Assembly: GCA_948474755.1 (NCBI GenBank)
Contig: CAOLHI010000927.1
Coordinates: 558,001-622,000, forward strand
Reading direction: 5' to 3'
DNA length: 64,000 nucleotides
Source: Ctenosaura bakeri
Taxonomy: Eukaryota > Chordata > Lepidosauria > Squamata > Iguanidae
This document shows positions 34,080-44,657 of this stretch, piece by piece (positions within the stretch are counted from its first letter, which is position 1; the number at the start of each line of letters is the position of its first letter). The notes beneath the pieces were generated by a model. That model had not been told where the DNA came from. It saw only the letters and a program-made list of their open reading frames with translations, and searched no databases. A program made the translations under genes and the position numbers.

Positions 34080-34252
34080 CAATGTTTTTCAAACAATCTG
34101 ATTTGGGGGAATCAGCATTATTGTGTGCTAGGGATTAGTACCACGTTTATGCCCATTGGCTGCAACTGTTTCTTTCTGTCCTGGAAATTCACCACAAGCT
34201 TGTCTCCCGTGGCCTGTAAACTGGTTAACAGATTATCTCTTTGTGTGGCATT
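34080..34252 (+). mobile_element. Short hAT-like element, relative of 9704-9870
   Basis: Starts caatgtttttcaaac and ends tgtgtggcattg. It shares tgcccattgg and caactgtttctttct with the other copy. Flanks do not give a clean octamer duplication. Confidence 0.5.
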
Positions 34253-34261
34253 GCTATAAAA

Positions 34262-34360
34262 CAGAGGTTTTTAATCTTTTATTTACCATGGATCCTCTTT
34301 AAATATCTTTTGTTGCTGCAGACCACCAAAACTTCACTCAAAACTTAAAACTCTAAAGTA
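34262..34360 (+). repeat. Fragment of the hAT family of 1164-1993
   Basis: agaggtttttaatcttttat, ttaccatggatcctc and accaccaaaacttcactcaa parallel the left end of the first element. No right end. Confidence 0.5.
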
Positions 34361-34519
34361 CATCAATACTTTTGAACAGTTTGAGATATTGCAATTAAAC
34401 TGTTCCAGGAACAGGAAGCAAAAAGACTGTGGTACTGATGGAGGCAGGAACAGAATTGCTGTCTAGGCCCTCTTCCATGAGGATTTGAAGCTGTAAAAAT
34501 CTCTCCCTAGGCAGGTCTT

Positions 34520-34936
34520 CTAAGGCCATTTCCACACGATGACACCCTTCCCATTGTCATGCTGCAATCCTGCGTCCAGAAAAGAGCACATCAGCAATGC
34601 TGCCCTCCACACTTGCTCACTCCATGTGGAAGGGAGCATAGTGGCACTACCTCTTCCTTCCACCATTCAGCTGAGCACTTTCCATCGCTGTGCTACAGAA
34701 GGAAGTGTCGCCATTGCACATCCAAGGTTTCCACACAGCCAGGAGAGACAGGAGCACCACATGATGATAGGCACAGAATTTTTTTTTTCTTCTGTTTAGC
34801 AAAAATTGCACAAGTGCAATGCTTGGGGATGGGATGGCAGCGGACTGGTGATGACATCATGTGGAAGTGTGACCTCCTAACCGCTGCCATCCTGTTCTAG
34901 AAGCAACACGGCCCCGTCATGCAGAAATGGCCTAAG
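34520..34936 (+). mobile_element. TIR element E, related to the hairpin-rich family
   Basis: Ends ctaaggccatttc and gaaatggcctaag are inverted at 12 of 13 positions, extending into cacgatgac / gtcatgc. Internal inverted segments include ccacatgatg (about 34757) with catcatgtgg (about 34853). A ccttccaccattcagctgag / ctgtgctacagaaggaag block is laid out like A. Confidence 0.65.
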
Positions 34937-35089
34937 ACAAAGGAAACAAAAGCTAAGGTGGTTGAAACATTACTCATTGAGACATTACTGGCAGCTTGGC
35001 TTCATGTAAAGTTTATAATTTCCAAGTCAGTCAGCCTAACTGAGGGCAGCATTACAGAGTACTTGACCAGACAATTGCACACCTGGGGT

Positions 35090-35447
35090 ATGTTTCACGT
35101 CAGTGGTAAGATAGCCATGTTTAAATATTTGAAGGGATGCCATGTAGAGGAAGAAGAGGGCTTGTTTTCTGCTGCTCCAGAGACCAGGACAAGGAGCAAT
35201 GGATTCAAGCTGCAGGAAAGAAGATTCCACCTGAACCTCAGGAAGAACTTCCTGACAGTCAGGGCTGTCCGGCAGTGGAATATGCTGCCTCGGAGTGTAG
35301 TGGAGTCTCCTTCCTTGGAGGTTTTTAAGCAGAGGCTTGATGGTCATCTGTTGGGAGTGCTTTGAGGGTGTTCCTGCATGGCAGGGGGTTGGACTGGATG
35401 GCCCCTGTGGTCTCTTCCAACTCTACATTTCTATGATTCTATGATTC
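35090..35447 (+). mobile_element. CR1 LINE, ORF2 C-terminus and complete 3' end
   Basis: The frame reads HLNLRKNFLTVRAVRQWNML, then PRSVVESPSLEVFKQRLDGH: the conserved end of CR1 ORF2. It is followed by ggttggactggatggcccct and an intact tail with two attctatgattct-type units. CR1 copies are usually 5'-truncated like this one. Confidence 0.9.
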
Positions 35448-35459
35448 TAAGAGTGGGAA

Positions 35460-35585
35460 TAATGCAGCCCTCTAGAGGTGGCTGGACAGCAACTCCCAGT
35501 ATTCCTTACCACTGACTAGGCTGGCTAGGAGTGATGGGAATGGCGTCTGACAACATCTAGAAGGCACACAATTTGAACACCACCC
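35460..35585. repeat. Short palindromic repeat
   Basis: cagcaactcccagtattcct, then ctggctaggagtgatgggaa: inverted arms of the family also at 22685-22800 and 47160-47270. Confidence 0.55.
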
Positions 35586-35697
35586 TTTACAATGATGTTG
35601 GAAATCTTTCTTTATATGAATCTATTTGCCTGGGAGGTATTCATGCTTAATGTTCTATTGGTTGCTTCCTATCTTTTGGAAGTATTTATCAATAAAT

Positions 35698-35855
35698 TGT
35701 AGTTGTTGAGTGCCTTTGAGTCATTCCCAACTTAAGGTAAACCTAAGATGACCCTATCACAACTTGTCCAAGGTCAGCCATTGGGTCTCCATGCCTGGGT
35801 TTGAACCTTGGTCTTCTGGAATTCTAGTCCAACAATCAAACCCCTGCCCCACACT
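35698..35855 (-). mobile_element. SINE, minus strand
   Basis: tgttgagtgcctttgagtca, ttcccaacttaaggtaaacc, then gtccaaggtcagccattggg and gtttgaaccttggtcttctg. The reversed B-box region ends it. Confidence 0.75.
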
Positions 35856-35859
35856 GGGT

Positions 35860-36361
35860 GTCAGCATTAAATAGATGCACTTATTTATATTTCTGTCATT
35901 TTTCCCAGAGACTATCTGGAGGACTGGAGGGCAATTTCTTTTCAGCTGGTAGTTTAATATTTCTGTGTCCTGGACCACATGTGACTCTTAATTTAACCAA
36001 TAATTGCATGTAAGACATAGATTCACATACAAGTTTTAGCATGGATGCCATACACATACAGGCAGTTGGACAACAAGCAATAGCATCAGGATTTCAACCT
36101 CTTCCCCTTGTTGCCCTTCGAACTGCCGCAAACCCAACTCTGAACAGATTTTTGTATTGTTTCAAGAGTTGCCATGAGAGAAACTGAATCTACAGCTGGC
36201 AGGAATGGCTGAATCCTGCACTTTGACACCTATGATGTCATATTAGGAATAAACAAAGACCCATGGTTTGTTCTGACTGAAGTTCGTTTAAAATGAGGAA
36301 CAAGGATTTGTTAATGAAGAACTGCAGTTTGTTTCCTTTCAGATTTAGATGAGAGAATACA
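35860..36361. other. Unique sequence, nothing recognised
   Basis: No repeat I can name. A tggtttgttctgactgaag string and a nearby tttgttaatgaagaactgcag may be a DNA-element remnant. Confidence 0.35.
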
Positions 36362-36530
36362 GCCCAATGATAGAGTACCTGCTTGGCATAAGGAACGTCT
36401 TGGGTTCAGTTCCCACCTTCTCCAGGTAGGATTTGGGAGACTCCTAGCAGAAACACTGGAGAGTTGCTCCTTGTTAGTGGAAACAATACTTAAACTAGAC
36501 TAGTATCTGGTTCAGAATAAGGCTGCTTTT
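36362..36530 (+). mobile_element. tRNA-derived SINE (second family)
   Basis: ccaatgatagagtacctgct and cttgggttcagttcccacct are A-box and B-box-like. They are followed by tctccaggtaggatttggga, ctggagagttgctccttg and agaataaggctgctttttaa. Common in squamates. No obvious L2 tail. Confidence 0.75.
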
Positions 36531-36559
36531 TAAGGGATGATGAGTCAGGGAGGAGGAAT

Positions 36560-36735
36560 GTATGAGCCCAAGTTTGTTCTCCGACATTTGGAGATAGAAA
36601 TAGTTACTTTTTTGGATTCCAGCTCCCAAAATCCCCTAGCCAGCAGGGAACTGTGCTTTGGCATCTGGAGAACCAAGAGTTCCTCTAGGAGAACCTATAG
36701 TTCTCCAGATGCCAAAACCAGTTTCCTAAACTTGT
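36560..36735. repeat. Inverted repeat around tttggcatctggagaac
   Basis: tttggcatctggagaaccaa at about 36657-36676 is repeated inverted as tagttctccagatgccaaaa at about 36698-36717, forming a hairpin with about 17-bp arms. Probably a MITE remnant. Confidence 0.7.
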
Positions 36736-36759
36736 ACATTCCTGACCATTGATATTCTC

Positions 36760-36829
36760 ACTGAGGCCCTTTTCACGCCTTATCTGGTGCCACTGGTGTT
36801 GCAAGGGGATCACGCAAGAAACCTCTTTC
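36760..36829 (+). mobile_element. Hairpin-rich TIR element, copy C, left part
   Basis: Starts actgaggcccttttcacgcc and continues into cacgcaagaaacctctttc, where L1 copy 1 inserted. The right part resumes at 44287. Confidence 0.75.
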
Positions 36830-37340
36830 TTTTTTCTTTTTTTTTATTATATTTTTTTAAAAACATAAAACAAATACTATAAAATCGAACACAAGTATCC
36901 ATATTATACACGTGAAAAGAAAAACCACTTATATACATTGTCATATCGGTATTGAACATCCTAAATATTTGATAACATACAATAAACAGAAAGGAAATGT
37001 ATTATTTCCTTTAAGCCTAAGTGTACAAAACCGTAACTTCCTTGCCTCCCTTAAGAGTTCCTAAAACAGCTAATCTCAACTATCTAAAGCTCCCCAATTC
37101 TTTGTGATGCATTAACATGTATTTCTGGTCTATAAAGATATATTGAAAATAATTTACATAAATAAATGAACATTTTTTTAAGCTCAATTCCGTCTTTGTG
37201 TCATTTTTTGTGTACAATTATATATGGCATCTTATGTTCACCACCCACCTATAACCAATACAACCAATACAATACAATATATAACCATATACTCGTAAAA
37301 TAGAGGTTCAATACAAAAAGAAAATAATGATAAAAAGATC
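36830..37340 (-). other. L1 copy 1 3' UTR and tail
   Basis: AT-rich, about 510 bp, no coding frame. The tail begins opposite the T/C-rich stretch at 36830-36850. Confidence 0.8.
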
Positions 37341-40300
37341 TTACATAGTACATCCTTTTGAAGTCACATACTTTGTAATTAGTTTCCAGTCCTGTTCAAT
37401 TAACTTTTCTTGTTTCCCCTTTAATCTAGCTGAGAGTAGATCGAGTTGTTTATAATCAAATAATTTTTGAAACCATAACTGTAAATCAGGAATGTCCGGC
37501 ATTTTCCATAACCTTGCGAAAACAATTCTTGCCGCTGTAACCAAAAATAACAAAGTCCTTTTGTTTTTAGCTTGGAATTTTGCATTAAAAATATTTGTCA
37601 TATTTAAGAGGAAAAAAGCCGGATCCATAGGAAATGATATTTTGTATATTTCTTCCATAGCTTGATGTATTTTAGTCCAGAATTTCTTTGTATATGGGCA
37701 CGACCACCACATATGGAAAAAACTACCAATATTTTCAGTACATTTCCAACACTTATTGTTTCCTGTCTGATACATTCGATTAATTTTATCAGGTGTCAGA
37801 TAAATCCTGTACATCATTTTAAAGTAATTTTCTTTAATTTCTTGCAAGGTAGTAAACTGCATGGTGTTTTTCCATGATGCCTCCCATTCATCTAACGAAA
37901 TATTACGTTGTAGGTTTTGGGCCCATTTAATCATCACTTCTTTAACCTCCTCATCCTCCAGTTTTTTTGAATTTAAATAAGTATAAAATAAAGACGCTTT
38001 CTGTTTGGTTTTTACAAAAAGTATTTTTTCGATCTCATTATATGTCTTTTGAGACGCAAACCCTTCCAGTTTATAGTCCATTTTAAATCTTTCTTTTATC
38101 TGAAGATATGGGAACCAATTCAGTGGGATGCCATCATTGTGCAGCTCATCACGCGTCTTCAATCTAATCTCATCCGGGGTTTTAATCGACAATAAATCTT
38201 TATATCTAAGCCATTCACCTTTAGGTTTTTCAGCCCAGTGTCCAAAAAAGGCTTCTTGGGGCGATACCCACAACGGAATTTTAAAATAGGTAGTTTTCTT
38301 TATTATTTTCCAAACTCTAATTAAGGCCTTCCTCACAAAATGGTTACTAAAATCTGGATCAATCTTATCTTTGTTATACCAAAGGTAAGCATGAAAACCG
38401 AAGCGCATATTAGCACCTTCTAGTGCTAATAGCCTATTATCTTCTAACAGTATCCAATCTCGGAGCCAGACCATAGCGTTTGCATAATAATATAATCTAA
38501 TATCAGGTAGCCCAAAGCCGCCTTTTTCAGGTCTTTCAGAGAGCAATTTCCATCTTACTTTTGGCTTTCTTCCTGCCCAAATATAATTAGAAATTTCTTT
38601 GTTCCATGATTTGAAAACTTTATCGCTAGTCATAATCTGTAGATTTTGAAACAAAAAGTTGATTTTAGGTAATATATTCATTTTAATGGAAGCAATTCTG
38701 CCAAGAAATGATAACTTCAATTTAGTCCATCTTCTTAAATCCAAAGTAATCTCTTTCCAAATTTTGTTGTAATTGTTCTCAAATAAATCTTTGTTTTTAT
38801 CCGTAATGCATATGCCTAAATATTTAATTTTCTTTTGTATCTCACATCCTGTTAAGCGTACCAATTCTTCCTTCTCTCGATCATTCATATTCTTTACCAA
38901 GAAATAGGTTTTGGTCTTATTGATTTTCAAACCGGCGGCTTCACCAAATGCTTGTATATCCTTCATGAGTTCACTAATTCCTGAAATCGGCTCTTCAATA
39001 AAGAAGACAAGATCATCCGCGAATGCTCGGAGTTTAAACTCCTGTCCTTTTATTTTAATTCCTCTATAATCGAATTGTCTCTTACGGTTATATTTAAGGT
39101 TTCAAGGACAGCAATAAACAACAAAGGTGACATTGGGCAACCTTGTCTAGTCCCTTTCTCAATATGGATGGCTTCAGTCGATTCCCCATTCACAATAATT
39201 TTTGCAGTTTGTTTCTTATAGATAGCCTGGATCCACGAAATAAAGTTGTCTCCGCAACCCATCTTCTGGAGTGTAAGCACCATGAAAGGCCATCGGATGT
39301 TATCAAAGGCTTTTTCAGCGTCTAGAAACAACGCAGCTAGTTGTTTATCTTTTCTCTTATCATAATGTTCTATTGCATTTAACAAGATTCTGATGTTTTG
39401 TCTAATGTGTCGATTAGGTAAGAAACCGCTTTGGTCTGGATGTATTATCTCATTCAGTACTTTCTTAAACCTCTCTGCAAGTGCCATTGTAAAGATCTTA
39501 TAATCTACGTTAAGAAGTGAGATAGGTCTATAATTCTCCGGTAAGGTAAGGTCTCTATCTTCCTTGGGAATCAGCACAATATTTGCTTTTTCCCATGTTT
39601 CAGGAATGCCTTTTACTTTAATCTCATTAAAAACTTTTGTTAGTACAGGTGCAATATCATCCTCAAACGTTTTGTAAAATTGGGCAGTATAGCCATCTGG
39701 GCCAGGAGCTTTAGAAACTTTCATTTTACGAATAGCCTCTTTCACTTCGTTAATTGTAATTTCCTTGTTCAACAGGGTTCTTTGATCCTCTGATATCTGT
39801 ACAGTCTTATGCTGATCTAAAAAAAGTTTAGCATTTCGAAGTTCTGCTTCATGACTCTTATCTCTTCCATAAAGCTGAGCATAATATTTCTGAAAAACTT
39901 GTTTTATCTCTCTAAGCACAGTTGTCTCCTTCTGGTCTTTCTGTATCTTAAGAATTCTTCTTTTTTTCCCTTTCTTTCTGCAGCTTATGGGCTAGCCATC
40001 TCCCCGTTTTATTAGCGTGCTCAATATGATTTAGTCGGCAATATCTTAATTTTCTTTCGACCTCATCAATATTCTTCGTGGCGATCTGATTCTGCAATGT
40101 TTTAATCTCAAGCCTTAGATCATTATTTGAAGTATCAACTCTGAATTCCTTTTCCTTTTCTTTTAATCTATCCAATAGGTTAAAGAGTTGTTGGTTATCG
40201 GTTTTCTTCTTGTATGCTCCCATACTTATCAAATGTCCACGGATAACTGCCTTAGCAGCATCCCATACAGTCTTCAGCTGGATGTCCTCGTTAGTATTTT

Positions 40301-41136
40301 CGTCAAAAAACCTTTGTAAGATGTATTTCAATTTAGCAACCGTAACATCATCTCTAATTAGGTTTTCATTAAGTTTCCAATTAGATTGTTTGTGTTGTCG
40401 AAATTTTAGACAAAGAAGAATTGGATTATGATCCGAGGTTATTTTGGGTAATATTTCCATCTTGTTCACCATATTGTGTAGCAATTTGGAGATTAAAAAG
40501 TAATCTATTCTTGACGAAGTTTTATGTCTATCTGAAAAAAAAGTGAAACCTTTTTCTGCTCCATGTTTAAACGTCCATACATCTATTAAACTGTGTTCAT
40601 CCATTAAATGAAAGAAATTTCTTGGAGTTTACCCTGTGTCCTATTCGATTTTCCCATGTTTGATCTGTCCTCTACAGGATTGAGGACACCATTAAGATCT
40701 CCTAAAAGCAAAATATTTTCTTGAGATTTTTCTTGGACATAGTCATCAATCTTTTTCTTAATTACGCTATAAAATTTTCCTTTATTGTCCAAGGGTGCAT
40801 ATATCGCCACAATCAAGATAGCAAAATCCTGAATCTTTAATTCCAGCATCAAATAGTGACCTTCTGGATCTGAATAAATTTCCGTTACATTGTACTTATT
40901 CTTTATATAGATCACTACTCCTCTTTTTTTTTTGAGTATGTTGCCGTGAAACATTGCCCCAGCCGAGGATTCCTAAGGAACCTAAGATCTTTATGGGCTA
41001 TACGGACTTCCTGCAAAGAGATAATATCATAATCTGTCTTCTCCAAATAATGGAACACATTACGTTGTTTATATTGCGAGTTTAAACCTCTAACGTTCCA
41101 AGACAATATCCTTAGATCGTTAGTCACCATCTTCAT
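37341..41136 (-). pseudogene. L1 copy 1 ORF2 (endonuclease and reverse transcriptase), four frameshifts
   Basis: ORF2 nicks genomic DNA and reverse-transcribes the L1 RNA at the nick. From the N-terminus: endonuclease with SWNVRGL, LQEVR, LLGDLNGVLNP, SRIDYFLIS and SDHNPI, keeping the Asn, Glu, Asp and SDH residues that the L1 APE-type endonuclease needs. The reverse transcriptase has KAPGPDGY, NYRPISLLNVDYKIF, QSGFLPNRH, FLDAEKAFD, TRQGCPMSPLLF and FADD (39012-39023). The C-terminus has a CWKC...HMWWSC cysteine cluster. The frame is lost at a T10 run (40924-40933), near 40605, near a T7 run (39961-39967) and near 39061. Between breaks there are no internal stops: one block of 541 codons and one of 289 are open. 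The start at 41136 is the first ATG after ORF1 and the frame reads into the endonuclease. As read it makes no full protein. Confidence 0.95.
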
Positions 41137-41154
41137 TGTAAAATGTAGATATTC

Positions 41155-42210
41155 CTATATTTCCTCAAGGTCTTCAGGTTCACTTCCTGTTTGTAGTTCC
41201 CCTTCTTCGTCCTTCTCTTGCTCTTCTGCTGACACCACAATGCCTTCTGTTAATTCATCATCGTCCTCCTTCACTTCCGTTGATGATGCTCCCAACTCGA
41301 TGTGTTCCTGCCTTTCAGATTGTCTTGCAGAATGACCCAATTTGATCTTCCTTTCAAATTCCTTCTTCAATTTCCCGTAGATTTCTTTCGCCTTATCGAT
41401 GTTGTTAATCCTGTAATTTTTTTGATTATATTTAAAAAAAAACTCCTTCTGTTCTATTCCATGTGTAATTTATATTCTGCTTACTCAGGAATTGCGTCAG
41501 GAATTTGTAATCCTGCCTTTTTCTCAGGACTTGAGGTGGTATATCTTTATAGATATTAACTTCTTTCGAATCTATGCGTAATTTATCATGATAATTTCTC
41601 TGAAGAATAATATCTCTCGTCCTGAGATTAGAGAAAACAATTACAACATCCCTAGGCAATTTCTTTCTCTCGCCAGACGTGAATTTATTCTAAATATTCT
41701 CTCAATAGAGGCGTGTAATCTGTCCTCCGAAATCTGGAGATATTCTACAAGCGCATGGATAATTCTATCATAGATAACTTCCTGTCGCTGTTCATCCAGG
41801 CCTCTAATTTTTAAACAACGCTCTCGATATCTCATCTCTAGTCTATTCAGTGTAATTTCCTCTTGCAGTTGCTTTTCAGATAACTTTTGCGTTTTTTCCT
41901 CAATTTTTTTTGTCTTGTCCTGAATCAATTCCATGTCCGATTTAATTTTAGAAACTTCTTTAGATATTGTGTCCATTTTTTTACTCAGACCTTCTATTTC
42001 TTTTTTTATTTCTGCCTTAATTTCATTTCTAGAGTCTTTGATATCTTGTTTTATTTCTTGTCTTAATTCTTGCCTGGATTTATTCAAAGCCTCCAAGATT
42101 AAAGTAGTGTCAGTTGACATTGTATTGGAATCTGTTGAAGCTCTCCTAGTCTGCTGCATTGAGAGCTTAGATTGGACCTGAGACTGGGCCCTTCTGGTAC
42201 CAGTTGCCAT
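41155..42210 (-). pseudogene. L1 copy 1 ORF1 (RNA-binding chaperone), two frameshifts
   Basis: ORF1p is a trimeric RNA-binding nucleic acid chaperone that packages L1 RNA. The first block starts with MATGTRRAQ, followed by a heptad-rich coiled coil (KQDIKDSRNEIKAEIKKE and similar), then the RRM-like part (RCLKIRGLDE). After a one-base insertion near 41655 the second block continues with PRDVVIVFSN, RDIILQRNY and RKRQDY. Near an A9 run (41434-41442) the frame shifts again to a final block (KKEFERKIK) with an acidic C-terminal tail rich in Glu. The stop is only 18 bp upstream of the ORF2 start, typical L1 spacing. Confidence 0.92.
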
Positions 42211-44269
42211 GGAGACTATTTATAAAGTTACTCCAATAGAAAAAACAAAACAAAACTGATAACTTCGAAATTATAGCACCACAATATTATTGGAGTACTA
42301 CAGTAAATAGAAAAGACACTATTTTCCTATAGTCTAATCAAGCTTTTTCCACTCTAATATTTAAACAATCATGAATTTTCAACTAGGACCCTCTAATATA
42401 CCCTTTAATTTGTATTCTAATTTAATAAAGTTCTACCCTCTGTTAAATTTCTTATAACCAAGTATAATTCAGTATATGCTCTATAGCTTAACGTATAAAG
42501 AAATGTTTAGAAAACTTCTAATTAGAACCACTAATCAAGTAAGAGATGGGGAGTAATGTAGACAATAAAATAACATGAAAAGGTAGCTTAATTACCTTGA
42601 TTGTCCTAAATCACTGATTATTAAATACTTATATAAAACCAAGAGGGGATAGAGGGGAAAGAGAAAAAAAAAAAGAGAATAGGCAGTTTAATAAATATTA
42701 TTGCCCAACACTTTAGATAAATTCACTTCCCCAAACTCCCTTCGTTCCTCCTTCGGTCACTCACAGTCCATCTCAGTCTATTTCTTTCGTTCTGTCTCAG
42801 CACATTCCTTCACCCCCTTTCTCTCAATCACAGTCCGTCTCAGTCTCTTCCCTTCTCACCTCCTTCAAACCTTCGCTCACTTTCAGTCCATCTCAGTCAA
42901 TCAGTTCCTTTCAATTCAATTCAAATCTCCTACAGTCAGTTCGTCACGCCTTCTTCTCTCAGTCACAGTTCATCTCAGCCAGTTTCCTTCGTTCCTTCGT
43001 GCCCCTTAAACTCAGTCCTGCTCTCCTGTTCAGCAAATGGTGCCCGTCTCCGTCAGTTCCCTTCGCTCCACCTTCGTTCAGTCCTTCAATCCACCTCCGC
43101 TCACTCACAAACTGCCTCAGTCAGTTTCTTTTATCCCTCCTTCTTACGCGCCTTCACTCCGCCTTCAGCCAGCCAAAATCCTTCTCAATCGATGTCAGAT
43201 CAGTTTCAGATCAAAACCAATTTCTTTATTCCTCCTCCTCCATGAGAAAATTATGGCACAGAGGGAGAGAGGGGCAAAGAATAAGTCAAAAAAAAAAACA
43301 CAAAAAATAGCGCACTAACTTTAAACCAGGTCTGTCTGTTTAGTATGGCTTCCCAGTGAAAAAGAAAAGTCTTTCTCTCACATCAGAATGGAATTCAAAA
43401 AACAAAACATAACAAAAAACAAAACAAAACAAAAAGAAAAAACTCCATAAATTGGAAAACAACTTTGCTAGCTTGAAATATGGTTCCACAATATTATTTC
43501 ACCAAGTCCACTCAAAAAAAAAAAAAAAAGGGGGAAAGTGTTAACTTTAGAAACAAGCCCCCTGTGCGTCCTCCATTTTCTTATCTTCTTAGCTTGAAGA
43601 TCTTAGAAAGCCTTAATGTCGCCTTAAAGTCAGTCACTTATGCCCTCCCACAGATTTCTTCTTGGGTTCTTAAATGTCTCCATAAATTTATAAGTTTTGA
43701 ATTTATATCCACACGTAGCCCGCAGAAATCAAATGTAACAAGTTCAGTCAAAAGTTAGATAGATTGTTTCAAACGGGCTGAAAGAAAAGAGAGAAAAAAA
43801 AAATACGGCTGGTGTGTCCTTTTACGTGCGGCTACTTACCGCCCCCTTTCAGCTGTGAATTAAGCTCTTTCTTAGATGGAGCTAACAATCAAAACTCCAC
43901 CAAAAGGCAAAATAGAAGCTTAAATCGTCCGCTTCAATAGAGTTGTAGAATTAAAAAGGTCTAGGCGTTGCTTACAGGTAAATCCCGGCAAAACAACGAG
44001 CGGCCGTGGTGGCCCTGCGATCCTCTGCTGTCTGGTTGTCTTCTTTCCACCCCACTACTTCGGCGCGCAGACTGCAGGTACGGATCCCCTTCGGACCCCC
44101 TCGGGACTCTTCCTCCCCGAGAGAGTAACTCGCCAGGGTCGGGAGAGGAGCCGCTAAATCCCGGCGCTTCTCCCTCCGGTGTTAATCCCCTGGTTAAGCC
44201 GCTCGCGGCGACATCTTAGAGACAGCTGTCTCTCTAAGGTGTCAGTCGCTCCGCCATTAGACCGGAAGT
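42211..44269 (-). promoter_or_regulatory. L1 copy 1 5' UTR with internal promoter region
   Basis: About 2.06 kb upstream of ORF1 on the minus strand. The first 290 bp (43980-44269) are CpG- and GC-rich, as expected for an internal L1 promoter. At 42700-43200 the strand consists of degenerate tandem units around ctcagtc, tcagtc and ccttcgttcc. L1 5' UTRs carry internal Pol II promoters; I see no strong TATA. It does not resemble the 5' UTR of copy 2. Confidence 0.7.
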
Positions 44270-44286
44270 CGCAAGAAACCTCTTTC

Positions 44287-44657
44287 AAGAGGCACTTGCG
44301 TCCCCTCCACTTCCTCTCCGCACCAGCTCTGTGCTGGCCGGAAGGAAGCGTGAGCACTCCACTCCTTCCTTCCGCAACACAGCTGGGTACTTTCCCAGGC
44401 TGCACTGGGGAGGAAGCACGATGGCTGTGTGTCCAGAGGCTCCACACACAAGGTAAGTGTGTGTGAGACCTGGGAGCAGCACATGATCATGCATCATTTT
44501 TGGCAACAAGTCGAAAATGATATAATGCATGATCACCGCCTACTGGCCTCTGGAGCGTCGCACGATTGCGAGGACGTCATGCAAAATGGTCCTTGCAGTC
44601 GTGCGAAGCTCCAGAGGCCATTTCGCAACAGGACTGGCATGCGAAAAGGGCCTGAGA
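44287..44657 (+). mobile_element. Hairpin-rich TIR element, copy C, right part
   Basis: Continues copy C after the L1. It contains a hairpin with 31-nt arms (44545-44575 with 44589-44619, 28 of 31 paired, 13-nt loop), a palindromic segment tgatcatgca ... tgcatgatca (about 44484-44534) and a terminal hairpin (44616-44652). The right end is gcgaaaagggcctgag. Dense in CpG. Confidence 0.8.

Larger units (their letters stand above)
36830..44269 (-). mobile_element. Full-length L1 LINE, copy 1 (about 7.4 kb)
   Basis: A complete L1 with 5' UTR (42211-44269), ORF1 (42210-41155), ORF2 (41136-37341) and 3' UTR (37340-36830) ending in an A-rich tail that appears as the T-run just after 36829. A perfect 17-bp target duplication, cgcaagaaacctctttc, lies at 36813-36829 and 44270-44286. 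The target was hairpin element C. The reading frames are interrupted only by indels, mostly in homopolymer runs. Confidence 0.97.

Noticed and set aside
42701..43318. Ser/Pro-rich open frames of about 100 codons
   Set aside because: They lie antisense in the L1 5' UTR and reflect the ctcagtc/ccttcg tandem composition.
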